Shown: in pieces, positions 1-9,000 of the stretch
Layout: each line of letters starts with the position of its first letter
Position numbering within the stretch: position 1 is the stretch's first letter
Origin: Capsulimonas corticalis
Lineage (GTDB): Bacteria > Armatimonadota > Armatimonadia > Armatimonadales > Capsulimonadaceae
Reading direction: 5' to 3'
Length of the DNA stretch: 64,000 bases
NCBI RefSeq assembly: GCF_003574315.2
Contig: NZ_AP025739.1
Location: 1,240,001 to 1,304,000 of the forward strand
Notes under the pieces: generated by a model
Databases searched by the model: none
Told to the model about the DNA's origin: nothing
The model's input: only the letters and a program-made list of their open reading frames with translations
Made by a program: the position numbers and the translations under genes

Positions 1-232
1 GAGTGCTCTGCCCATTGTATCCCGAAGGATACGTCTCGTCATTGTCCTGCACGTACTGCATCATCCCCAGGCTCAGCTGCTTGAGATTGGAAAGACACGC
101 AGTCTGGCGCGCCTTCTCGCGGGCCTTCGCGAACACCGGGAAGAGGATGGCGGCAAGAACAGCAATAATAGCAATAACTACCAGCAGCTCGATTAACGTA
201 AACCCTTGTACTTTGCGCTTGGTAACAAACAT
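1..232 (-). CDS. Prepilin-type N-terminal domain protein (DUF1559-like), 3' end outside window
   Basis: The gene reads leftwards off the window; 77 codons are visible and no stop is reached. After a short basic leader (MFVTKRKVQ) comes the type IV prepilin signature [21 protein letters not shown]. This is followed by [13 protein letters not shown], a conserved cysteine and QYVQDNDE, the typical start of DUF1559 proteins. In the family the glycine before FTLIE is the prepilin peptidase cleavage site and the hydrophobic helix anchors the protein in the inner membrane. The ATG at 230-232 is chosen because AAGGAG precedes it at a good distance. It is a paralogue of the genes at 49243 and 58279, but no copy of the palindromic operator found near those two is visible upstream here. 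The substrate-binding or assembly role of DUF1559 proteins is unknown. Confidence 0.9.
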   Translation of the reverse strand, partial: MFVTKRKVQGFTLIELLVVIAIIAVLAAILFPVFAKAREKARQTACLSNLKQLSLGMMQYVQDNDETYPSGYNGQST

Positions 233-409
233 GATTCGCTCCTTCGTTGGTCGGGTCCCACATACGCAGGACAATAAAAGTCATCACTCATAGAGAGGTG
301 ACTGTTTATACCGCAACGCCATCGGATGAAGCACTATGACAAATACTGGAATTTCCGCGCACGGTGAATATAATCTTCGAGTGGGGAGAAGGAGATCCGT
401 CAAATGTGA

Positions 410-448
410 GACTCACGGCTCTGAACAGGGCGTTCAGAGCCGTGAGTC
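410..448 (-). terminator. Stem-loop after the beta-helix gene
   Basis: Perfect 17-bp inverted repeat (410-426 with 432-448) and a 5-base loop, starting 13 bases past the stop of the leftward gene at 462. On the minus strand it is followed by a short T-rich stretch. Probably an intrinsic terminator, also insulating the prepilin-like gene further left. Confidence 0.65.
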
Positions 449-461
449 TGATGCGTAGTGT

Positions 462-3400
462 TTACTTCAGGGTCCAGAGATGGTCCCCGGTGTAATTCTC
501 GGGTGTTTGGAAGATCTCAGCGCCATTGGCCGTGCTCATGCCGTTCACGCCCAGCACCAAGCCGCTGTTCCAGTTGAACAGGGAGAATGAAGAGCCGGCG
601 TCGAGCAGCTGCCAGAGATGATCCGTCGCCCCGTTCGCGCCCCAGATCACGGCGTCGGCCGTACCGAGCGAGCCGCCTGTGATCCCCAGCTCCCGTCCGC
701 TGTTGGTGTTGAGGAACTTGTAGAGGCCGCAGCCCTGATCCTGGAGCTGCCAGAGATGGTCGCCGGTCCCGTTGTCGTCCCACTGCGTCACCAGCGTTCC
801 ATCGGCGGTTCCCCCGCCTGACGGCGTCAGCACCTTGCCCGTGAAGCTATTGCTGATTCGGTATGTGGTTCCGGAGCGGACATCCTGGAGCTTCCAGTGC
901 TGGTTCGCGCCGCCGGTGTCTATGTTCTGATCGACCAGCGCGCCGTCGGACGTGCTGCTTCCCGTAACCTCAAGAAGTTTACCGCTGCTTTTGTTGATGA
1001 CTTTGTAGTAGCCGCCGCCGATGTCCACCAGCTTCCAAAGCTGGTTCGCGCCGCTGGCGTCGTCCCACTGATCGATCGGAGCGCCGTTCGCCGTGCTGCT
1101 GGCGTAGTCTTCCAGCAGCCTGCCGCTGTTTTGGTTGACGATCTTGAAGTAGCCGTACCCGGCGTAGACGAACTTCCAGTTATGGTCCGGCGTCCCGTTG
1201 TCCGTGTATTGCTGCGCGTTCGCGCCGTTGGCCGTCGACGCGTTCACCACGGCGAGCACCTTGCCGCTGTTCTGGTTGAACAGCTTGTAGTAATTGAGCG
1301 GGCTGGTTCCCTGCGGGATCACGACCTGAATATTGTCCAGCTCCGCGCGGTTGGAGCCGTGGTTGAACTGAAGCGTATTGGCGCCGGCGTTCAGAGTGAC
1401 ATAAACGCCCGTCACAAAGGTCGGGCTGAAGCTGCCCCATGCGCCGGTGTACGGATAATTGACCGTGATTGGAGACCCGGTGTTGCCGTTGACGACCAGG
1501 CTGTGGGTGGCCGTGGCCGCCGCCGCGCTCTGGTCCACGTTGCTGTTGTTGTCGTAGGCGACCAGCACGGCGTACTGCCCCGCGACGGGAACGTTCACCG
1601 TGAACTTGACGTAGCTGCTCGCGGCGTCGAGGCCGCCCACATACTGGCCGCCGGCCGATCCGCCGCCGCTTCGGACCTGCCCGCCGCTGACAACCGCGCT
1701 GGCGGCGTAGTAGATGTCGGTATTGCCGTAGGAGACGCCGCTGCTAACGCCCCGGACATTCGCGCAGTTCGGGCCAAGCTCGGCAAGGAGCGTTCCGTAG
1801 GGACCATCGTTGCTGACGGTATTGCCTGAGAGCGTCGCGAAGTTATCGTTCGACAGCCAGACGCTCGTGTTGGAATCCTGGCCGCCCACCATGCCCGCCG
1901 GCGCAGCGACCGTCCCCGGACCGGCCGGATGCGCGTTGACGAAGGCGTTGCGCGTGATCTGCGTTCCGGCGCCGTTCACTATCGCGATATTGATCGCGTC
2001 GTTGCCATAGAAGATGTTGTTTTGAATGAGCGTGTTCTGGAATGTCTGTCCCGTGGACCCAGGATAGTAATACTGGTTGTCCATTTGAATGGCGCCGGCG
2101 TTGCGGCCGCCGTCCTTGTTGCCATAGTTCCAGCGCAGGCAGTTGTTGCTGAAGACGTTGTTCTTGATCACCATGTTGTTCGCGTACGATTCCGTCACGA
2201 TCGCCGCCACGGTGCCGCCGTCGAAGATGCAGTTTTCGATATCGCTGTTGTCCGCCACGATAACGCCGACATCCCGGAAGTTCTGGATGATGTCGTTCTT
2301 CATTGTGAAGCCGTGCGATGTATGGTTGATATCGAAGATCCGGTACTTGTAGCCCAGACTGAACGGCTGGCTGAGCGTGACGTTGTACCAGGGCGCGCTG
2401 CCGTAGGTGTTGTCGGGCGGGCTGTAACTGACCTGCGTGGAGTTCGAGGTCGCCGTGTCCTGTCCCAGGAAGTTGCCGTTGGTGTCGTAGAAGTAGAGAA
2501 CGTCGCCGGACGCGACCCCGCCCCAGGTAAACGTAAGCGTATTTCCGCTGGTCGTCCCAACATTCTGTCCCGAGCCGGCGTCGGAATTGATCACGTCGTC
2601 GTTCGATCCCTGCCAGGTCGTGTTGGTCATGATCAAGCCGTCGTAGTTATTGCCGGAAAGGATCCCGTCCGGTCCGAGCAGGCCCAGATTGCCGCCGGCG
2701 GCGGGCGTCGGCTGATAGACGAAGTTGCAGCTGTCGATCACGATATGGCGGTTGTTGCTCGCCTGCCACATATTCGCATTGGCGGTGCTGACGGTGAGGC
2801 TGCTGAATGTCAGGTTCGTACATGTATCGACATTGAAGTAGCGGCCCGCGTAGCCGCGCACGGCCACGTAGTCGCCGTAAACGACGCGCCCGTTCGCCGG
2901 GACCATGTCCGTGTTCCCGCCGAGATAAAACCGATACTGGCGGTTCGCGGCGTTCAGCGTGGTGGGCGGCCAGGATTGAACTCCATAATCGCCCGTGCCA
3001 GGCTTCCAGCGGCGCGTCTTCTGATCGAAGACCTGGAACGCGTCCGCATAGGCCGACGCTCCCCAGTGGTTGGCGTTGCTCCAGTCCGTGGGGTAGCCGG
3101 CGTCCAGGGTGACGTCCATGTAGTTCCCCGTTCCGTCGCTGCCCGTGTTGTAGATCTTGCCTTGCGTGAAGTTCGGCGGGCCGGTCATCTGGAATCCCTG
3201 AAACGTGAGGTTCGTGTCGTGATTGAAGTTGATCAGCTGATACGCCGTGTCCGAAAAGTTCAGCTTCACGCCGGTCCCGGAGATCGAGAAGTTCGACATA
3301 TTCTGAAACACCCAGGCGTAGACATTTCCGCCCGAGGTGTTCACCGGGATATTGTACGTTCCCGCGTTGACCGTCACTCCCGTCGCCCCGGTGTTATAAG

Positions 3401-3536
3401 CGTTCATAATCGCGCCGTACAGCGCGCCGGGGTTGTTGGGATCGCCGACGGCGACGATGGCCGCCCTCGCTCCAGAGCTGCCCAGAGCGAGTCCCACGGT
3501 CAGCGCGAACGCCGACACTCTCACTGATAACTTCAT
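462..3536 (-). CDS. Secreted right-handed beta-helix enzyme (GH110-like) with C-terminal ricin-type repeats
   Basis: 1024 residues with a clear Sec signal peptide (cleavage after about residue 25, ALGSSGARA). Residues about 30-600 are Asn/Gly-rich parallel beta-helix rungs. They include NDDVINSDAG, then an inserted non-helix segment of about 60 residues, then ENCIFDGGTVAAIV. That order, a helix interrupted by a small barrel-like insert, resembles GH110 alpha-galactosidases; a pectate-lyase-like fold is the alternative. Residues about 605-755 form a carbohydrate-binding-module-like beta-sandwich (CBM35-like). Residues about 745-1024 hold six copies of a roughly 46-residue ricin-B/CBM13-type repeat ending in variants of DHLWQLxD, enough for two beta-trefoils. 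AGGAG precedes the ATG. It is transcribed divergently from the GntR regulator at 3956, its likely controller. Enzyme class is inference; secreted and carbohydrate-binding is well supported. Confidence 0.85.
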   Translation of the reverse strand: MKLSVRVSAFALTVGLALGSSGARAAIVAVGDPNNPGALYGAIMNAYNTGATGVTVNAGTYNIPVNTSGGNVYAWVFQNMSNFSISGTGVKLNFSDTAYQLINFNHDTNLTFQGFQMTGPPNFTQGKIYNTGSDGTGNYMDVTLDAGYPTDWSNANHWGASAYADAFQVFDQKTRRWKPGTGDYGVQSWPPTTLNAANRQYRFYLGGNTDMVPANGRVVYGDYVAVRGYAGRYFNVDTCTNLTFSSLTVSTANANMWQASNNRHIVIDSCNFVYQPTPAAGGNLGLLGPDGILSGNNYDGLIMTNTTWQGSNDDVINSDAGSGQNVGTTSGNTLTFTWGGVASGDVLYFYDTNGNFLGQDTATSNSTQVSYSPPDNTYGSAPWYNVTLSQPFSLGYKYRIFDINHTSHGFTMKNDIIQNFRDVGVIVADNSDIENCIFDGGTVAAIVTESYANNMVIKNNVFSNNCLRWNYGNKDGGRNAGAIQMDNQYYYPGSTGQTFQNTLIQNNIFYGNDAINIAIVNGAGTQITRNAFVNAHPAGPGTVAAPAGMVGGQDSNTSVWLSNDNFATLSGNTVSNDGPYGTLLAELGPNCANVRGVSSGVSYGNTDIYYAASAVVSGGQVRSGGGSAGGQYVGGLDAASSYVKFTVNVPVAGQYAVLVAYDNNSNVDQSAAAATATHSLVVNGNTGSPITVNYPYTGAWGSFSPTFVTGVYVTLNAGANTLQFNHGSNRAELDNIQVVIPQGTSPLNYYKLFNQNSGKVLAVVNASTANGANAQQYTDNGTPDHNWKFVYAGYGYFKIVNQNSGRLLEDYASSTANGAPIDQWDDASGANQLWKLVDIGGGYYKVINKSSGKLLEVTGSSTSDGALVDQNIDTGGANQHWKLQDVRSGTTYRISNSFTGKVLTPSGGGTADGTLVTQWDDNGTGDHLWQLQDQGCGLYKFLNTNSGRELGITGGSLGTADAVIWGANGATDHLWQLLDAGSSFSLFNWNSGLVLGVNGMSTANGAEIFQTPENYTGDHLWTLK

Positions 3537-3955
3537 CGTGATCTCCTGTTCTTACGATTGCATTAGTAGCAAAAACACAAATCGACCGTCATAAGAAACG
3601 CCGCACGACGTCGCGCGGCGTCTTTCCCATTGCTTGCTTCTTGTGATGATCGGCCCGGACGGATCAGTCGGCCCAGAGGTTCGGCATCTGCGGCAGCGAC
3701 GGCTATGGATCGCAATTATATCAAATATAACTATCGTATTGATCAACACAAACTGATCAGTGTACGTCGATTTGATTGGCATGACAATGGCATCCAGAAC
3801 TCTCCTCACTGCTGATCGCTCGTTAGTAAGAGTCAATTTATATCACAGCGCCGGACCAATGTCAATACATTTCCCGAAAATATTCTATTGTTCGTAAAAT
3901 AGGCGTATTTTTTCAATACAATTATGATACAATTGCTCTCAGTTCAGCCATCATC
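3537..3955. promoter_or_regulatory. Divergent AT-rich control region between beta-helix gene and GntR regulator
   Basis: 419 bases without a credible gene, clearly more AT-rich than its surroundings. Two palindromes, TTGATCAA (3739-3746) and CTGATCAG (3753-3760), have centres 14 bases apart. Near the regulator, ATACAATT occurs twice in direct orientation (3916-3923 and 3927-3934), 11 bases apart, about one helical turn, and overlaps a plausible -10 region. These are candidate operators for the adjacent regulator; binding is inferred. Confidence 0.5.
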
Positions 3956-5128
3956 ATGTCAGCAACGCTTATGAAAAATCGTATCGCATTGGAACGTATG
4001 GATTTGAAGCGCATTCCCGGGGCGCCGCTGCACGCGCAGATCAACCAGCAGATCGTGAGGATGATCGAGCAGCAGTTTCGCGACGGCGAGGCGTTCTATT
4101 CGGAGCAGGAGCTGACGCAGGCCTTTGGGGTGTCGCGCGTCACGATCCGGCGCGCGCTGCAAGACCTGGACCGGATGGGCTATCTCGTCCGCAAGGCGGG
4201 CTATGGCGCGACCGTGCGCAAATCCGGAGCTCATTTGACCCAGGAACAGGCGGACGCCGTTCCTCAGCGCGCCGCGCCGGACGCTGGAGGCCGGCGCCTG
4301 CGCAGCATCGGCCTGATCGGCTCCGGATGGCAATCCGAGTATATCGCGGCGATGGTCGATAAGCTGACCCGGGCGTGCCTGGAGCGCGGCGTCGAGCTCA
4401 AGCTGCGCCTGATGGATCGGGAGCGGCCGGAGGCGGTGCTGGACCAGATCACGGAAGGGCCGGAGGAAGAGGCGCTCCTGCTGTTCGTCGGCGACCGCCT
4501 CGCGGTCACCCTCCACCGGACGCTGCGCGAGCGAGGATATCGCACGATCTCGCTGGACACCGCCTCCGCGCACTATGAAGGCCGCGTCGTCGCCACCGAC
4601 TCCCGCGCGGCGGTCCGCCTGGGCCTGGAGCACCTGTTCGCGCTTGGGCACGAGCGGATCACGCTGATGGTCAATGAGTACTTTCGCGAGGAAGACGTCC
4701 AGCGCAAGATCGAGGAGTTTCTGGAGACGATGGACACCCACGGGCTCTCCGGGCGTATCGCCTGCTCCGTCCAGCGTGGATATGAGGGCGGCTACGCCAT
4801 GATGCCCGATATCTGGCGCGGCGCGGATGAGGAGCGCCCGACCGCCATCATGACCGTTTCCGACGCCGGGGCGTGGGCGGCGCTGCGCTGGCTCCGCGAG
4901 CACGGCGTCGCCGTTCCGGAACAAGTGTCCGTGGTAGGCTTTGAGGACGCCTCCTCCAGCCGGTACGTGACGCCGCCGCTCACCACCATCGCCCACCCTA
5001 TCGACGCGCTTACCGCCCGCGCGGTCGAAATGCTGCTGGCCCCGTCTTGGGCCGAAACCCACCCCGTCCACGAAATGATTCCGCCCGCCCTGGTCGTTCG
5101 CGAAAGCACGGGTCCCGCCAGGCAGTGA
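3956..5128 (+). CDS. GntR-family regulator with LacI-type sugar-binding domain
   Basis: 390 residues. Residues about 18-85 are a GntR winged helix-turn-helix (PLHAQINQQIVRMIEQQF ... SEQELTQAFGVSRVTIRRAL). Residues about 110-385 are a periplasmic-binding-protein-like effector domain of the LacI/AraR type (IGLIGSGWQSEYIAAMVDKL, then TAIMTVSDAGAWAALRWL, then VSVVGFEDASSSRYVTPPLT). This architecture, as in AraR, usually represses sugar-utilisation genes and releases DNA when a sugar binds. It is divergent from the secreted beta-helix enzyme, so local control of that gene and itself is likely. The first ATG is used; an in-frame ATG five codons later is also possible. The ligand cannot be read from sequence. 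Confidence 0.9.
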   Translation: MSATLMKNRIALERMDLKRIPGAPLHAQINQQIVRMIEQQFRDGEAFYSEQELTQAFGVSRVTIRRALQDLDRMGYLVRKAGYGATVRKSGAHLTQEQADAVPQRAAPDAGGRRLRSIGLIGSGWQSEYIAAMVDKLTRACLERGVELKLRLMDRERPEAVLDQITEGPEEEALLLFVGDRLAVTLHRTLRERGYRTISLDTASAHYEGRVVATDSRAAVRLGLEHLFALGHERITLMVNEYFREEDVQRKIEEFLETMDTHGLSGRIACSVQRGYEGGYAMMPDIWRGADEERPTAIMTVSDAGAWAALRWLREHGVAVPEQVSVVGFEDASSSRYVTPPLTTIAHPIDALTARAVEMLLAPSWAETHPVHEMIPPALVVRESTGPARQ

Positions 5129-5215
5129 CGCCGCCGTCCCGCGCCGCTGTCATTGGGCGCCGAATTTTGTGATTTCGCGGGAAATAAGTACGCTAAAATT
5201 CCATTCGTTCGCTTG

Positions 5216-5244
5216 TTGACTTGCAATATCAATCGTGATAGAAT
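5216..5244 (+). promoter_or_regulatory. Sigma70-type promoter of the secreted hypothetical gene
   Basis: TTGACT (5216-5221), 17-base spacer, TAGAAT (5239-5244). It leaves a 5' leader of about 140 bases before the ATG at 5394. I see no obvious riboswitch-like structure in that leader. Confidence 0.6.
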
Positions 5245-5393
5245 GCACTCGCGCCGCCGCAAGAGCAGTACGCAGCCGCGTTTCCCACAGCAAGTTCGTG
5301 GATATGGCGTTTCGCCGCAGGCACTACCCATCGTCTCCAAATTGCGGCGCAACAAGTCGAAGGAGACTCGCCACTCGTCGAAAGGGAAAAACC

Positions 5394-5987
5394 ATGCTCA
5401 AGCTTACGAAGACAACCACCGCGCTCGGCGTTTATGTGCTTTTTGCAACTATTGCGCCACAGTCAGCACATGCCGTTCAGGCGATCGCCATTGCCGGCGA
5501 CAACACCCCCAATCCTACGATCAACTATTCGGGAGGCGTCTCAGGCGTCTTCAATCTGAACGTCCCCAATGGCTTCCTGCGCAGTAAGATCTCTCCCATG
5601 TTCAATCCCAGCGTTAAAATCGTCTTTTCGCCGCTGACCGGAGCCGGGGCGGCCGGCTACAGCTTTTTCCCGGCGGCCCAAGCCTTCGATCAAGTGCTCA
5701 GCGGCGGGAAGTTCCAGGTCGTGGATATCCCCACCGGCGTGGTCCTGCTCAGCGGCAGCTTCTCGAACGCCATCCTGCACGGGACCAACGGCTCCTCGTC
5801 CCTGGCGCTTACGCTGATGAAGGACAGCGTGCTCTACAACACGCCCTCGCCCTACTTCCCGGTCGGCGCCAGCCCACAAGGAGGCTCGCTCTCACTGGAG
5901 TTCGTCTCCACCGCTCCAGTCGCCGCCGCCTCTACCGGCTTCGGCGGTTTTAAAGCGAACGACGGAATTACGTTCGCCATCCACTAG
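5394..5987 (+). CDS. Secreted hypothetical protein
   Basis: 197 residues. I chose the ATG at 5394 because it begins a good Sec signal peptide (MLKLTKTTTALGVYVLFATI, cleavage near AQSAHA); an upstream in-frame start would bury it. The mature part is rich in Gly, Ser, Pro and Val with alternating hydrophobics (VKIVFSPLTGAGAAGYSFF, LSGGKFQVVDIPTGVVLLSG), suggesting a small beta-sandwich surface or exported protein. I do not recognise a family. It has its own promoter and ends at a strong terminator convergent with smc. It could be a PEP-CTERM-like exported protein without the sorting tail, but no anchor is visible. Confidence 0.7.
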   Translation: MLKLTKTTTALGVYVLFATIAPQSAHAVQAIAIAGDNTPNPTINYSGGVSGVFNLNVPNGFLRSKISPMFNPSVKIVFSPLTGAGAAGYSFFPAAQAFDQVLSGGKFQVVDIPTGVVLLSGSFSNAILHGTNGSSSLALTLMKDSVLYNTPSPYFPVGASPQGGSLSLEFVSTAPVAAASTGFGGFKANDGITFAIH

Positions 5988-6003
5988 AAGCGTTCGTCCG
6001 TGC

Positions 6004-6045
6004 GCCGGCCGTGCATCCCTTCGTGGATGTGCGGCCGGCTTTGCT
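6004..6045 (+). terminator. Strong stem-loop terminator between convergent genes
   Basis: A stem of about 15 bp (6004-6018 with 6025-6039, including two G-U pairs) closes a small loop containing TTCG, followed by TTTGCTT. It lies between the secreted hypothetical gene and the end of smc and could serve both directions. Confidence 0.7.
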
Positions 6046-6060
6046 TATGGAGCGTAACGG

Positions 6061-9000
6061 TCAGCCGGCGGCTTCCGCCGCGACTTTGGGGCGGCGGCCG
6101 TTGCTGGTTTTGGGTTTGAGATTGGCGGGGGCGGCGGGACCGTCTTCGAGGCCGGGAGGGGCCTGCATGCTGAGGACTCGGGAGATGCCGGGTTCCTGCA
6201 TGGTGACGCCGTACCAGAGGGGAGCGGCTTCCATGGTGGTGGGGTTGTGGGTGATGATGATGAACTGGGAGCGGACGCCGAATTCGCGCAGCAGTTCGGA
6301 GAAGCGTTCGACGTTGGCGCCGTCGAGAGGCGCATCCACTTCGTCCATCACGACGAATGGGCTGGGCTTGACCTGAAGGAAGGCGAAGAGCAGCGCGGCG
6401 GCGGTGAGGGCGCGCTCGCCGCCGGAGAGCAGCGCGAGGTTTTGGCGCTTCTTGCCGGGCGGCTGCACCATGATGTCGATGCCCGTTTCGAGAATATCGG
6501 CGGGGTTGGTCAGGACGAGATCGGTCTTGCCGCCACGGAAAAGGCGGGTGAATAACTCGTCGAAGGCTTTGGCGACGGCGTGGAATGTCTCCAAGAAGAC
6601 GCCGCGCGTGGATTCGTCGATCTCGCGGATCGCTTCCAGGAGCTTTTCGCGGCCCTCGTCGAGGTCCGCGCGCTGCTCGGTCAGGAAGGCGTGACGCGTG
6701 GAGACTTCCTCGTACTCCTCAACGGCGGCCGTGTTGACCTCGCCCATCGCCTTGATCTCGCGGCGCAGGCGACCGACTTCCTGCGGGGAGCCGTCTGTGA
6801 CTTCGGGATCCTCCGGCATCGCCATCGCCTGTTCGGCGTCGATCTCATACTCTTCCAGCAGACGCCCGGCGTACTGGCCGCGCTGGACTTCCAGGCGCGC
6901 TTCCTTCAGCTCAGCCTTGTGCAGTATTTCGGCGGTCTCGGCGCGCGCGGCGTCCTGGGCGCGCATCTCCTGACCCAGCGCGCCCGCCTGACGTCGCAGC
7001 TCCTCGCGCACGACCTGCTGCTCTTCCAAACGGACTTTGGCGATGTCGCGCGCCTTCACCGCCTCGGCGCTCTCGGCGTCCCGGTCTCCGGTCTGGCCTT
7101 CCAGGGACGCATGCTCGGCGTGCGCCTCCCGGCTTTGATTGGTCTTGCGCTCGTGCTGGACGGAGATCTGGTCCAGCTCGGACTGCGCGGCGCGCAGGGA
7201 GCGTGAGAGGCTGGCGACGCGCTCGCTCTCAGTTGCGAGGTTGATCCGAACCGCCGTCAGATCCCCTTGCAAAGCGTCGCGCTCGGCGGTCAGGGCGCGG
7301 ATTTCTTCCGTCTCGGTCGCCATGGCGTCGTCGACGCCGGCGGTCTCGACGCCCGCGCTCGCGAGCGCCTCGGCGGCGGCGGCGGCCTGAGCGCGCGCCT
7401 GGGCGAGCGACGACTGGCTGGTTTCCATCCGGCGGGCGCTGGCGTCGCGCTGGTCCGCGCTGCGCTTGGCTTCGTTTCCGGCGAAGTCGACCCGGCGGCT
7501 CGCTTCGCTGGCGGCGAGCTGCGCGGCCTGCCGCGCGTTCTGCGCTTCGGAGAGGCCCCGGTCGGCGGCCTCGCGCGCCGCTTCGGCGGCCTTCACGTCA
7601 TCCCGCCGCGCCGACAGCTCTTTCTCACTCGCCGCCAAATCGGCCTTGAGGCCGGCGATCTCGGTCTTGCGGCCCAGGATCTGCCCCGCGCCGCGCCCGT
7701 TTTGACGCCCGCCGCTCATGGCGCCGTTCGGAGAGATTAGTTCGCCGGTGAGGGTGACAATTCGATTCCAGCCGCGCGCGACATGCGAGGCGGCGAGCGC
7801 GTGGTCCATCGTCTCGCAGATGAAGAAGCGTCCCATCAGGGTTTCCAGCGCGGCCCGGTAGCGCGGCTGAAATTCGACCAGCTCCAGCGCCGTCCCCAGC
7901 ACGCCGGGCATCGCGGCGGCGCGGCCCAGCTCCAGGCCGTCGCGGTGGGGTCGCATGCGATTCAATGGGAGGAAGGTGGCGCGGCCGGCGCGGTTCTGGT
8001 AGAGATAATCGATCGCGGCCTTGGCGTCCGCTTCGCTGTCGGTGATAATGTCCTGAAGGCTGCCGGCGAGGGCGGTTTCAAAGGCGACTTCGTAGCCCGG
8101 CGGCGCGACGAACGCGTCGGCGACGACGGTGAAGTTTCCCTGCAAATGTCCGCGCTTGCGGGCGTCGGCCACGGCGCGGACGCCCTGGTGGTATCCTTCC
8201 TGGGCGTTCTCCAGATCTTGGAGCGTGCGCAGGCGAGTGCTGACGCCCACGGATTTGGACTGCGCCCCATTCAGCGCGTTCTGCGCGGTATGGACGGCGA
8301 GCCGCGCGGCGTCGCGCGCGGCCTGCGCGTCAGCCACCGCTTTGTCCGCTTCGGCGAGCGCGGCGCGAGTCGTCGTGACGGCTTCCCGGGACGCCTCGAC
8401 TTCGGCGACGCGCAGGCGCGCGTTCTCCGCGTGCCGCTCCCACTCTTCTTTCAGAGTCGGCAGGCCCGATTCCAGCTCGGCGACGCGCGCCTCGGCGCGG
8501 GCGAGATCGGCCTGCCGCGCGGCCTGCTGCCGCGCCAGCGCCAGCGATTCCTGCCGCCGCCGCTCGCTTTGTTTGGTGAGCTGCTGGATGCGCTCGGTCA
8601 GGCCCTGCCCCGCGCCCTGCTGGGAGCCGACCTGCGCCCGCAGCGCCTTTTCCGTCTCCTGCGCCGCCTCCAGCTCCTTGCGGATCTCGTCCAGCTCGGT
8701 GGACAAACGCGTGCGGCGGGACAGCAGTCCCTCCAGCTCTTGAGCCAGGAGATGCAGCGAGGACTCGAGGCCCTTCGCCCGCTGTCCGGCGAGCGCGCGC
8801 TGGCTTTCCGCCCGTTCGGCCTGTGAGAGCGCGCGCTGGTGCTCGTCGCGCCGCGTCTCCAATTCCCGTTCGGCTTCCGCGAGCCGGGCGCCGATCACCT
8901 GTGAGCGCTCCTGCGCCTGGGTATTGCCCGCATCCTGCTCCGCGAGCTTCGCCTGCGCCGCCGCGCGCGCCTTGCGTGTGGCCGCCAGCTCGTTTTCTGC

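Noticed and set aside
2520-2545. GTAAACGTAAGCG resembling the operator, inside the beta-helix gene
   Set aside because: It lacks dyad symmetry and lies far inside a coding region.
1929-3527. Open plus-strand frame of about 530 codons opposite the beta-helix gene
   Set aside because: Low-complexity Val/Arg/Asp-rich translation, antisense to a gene with signal peptide and domains.
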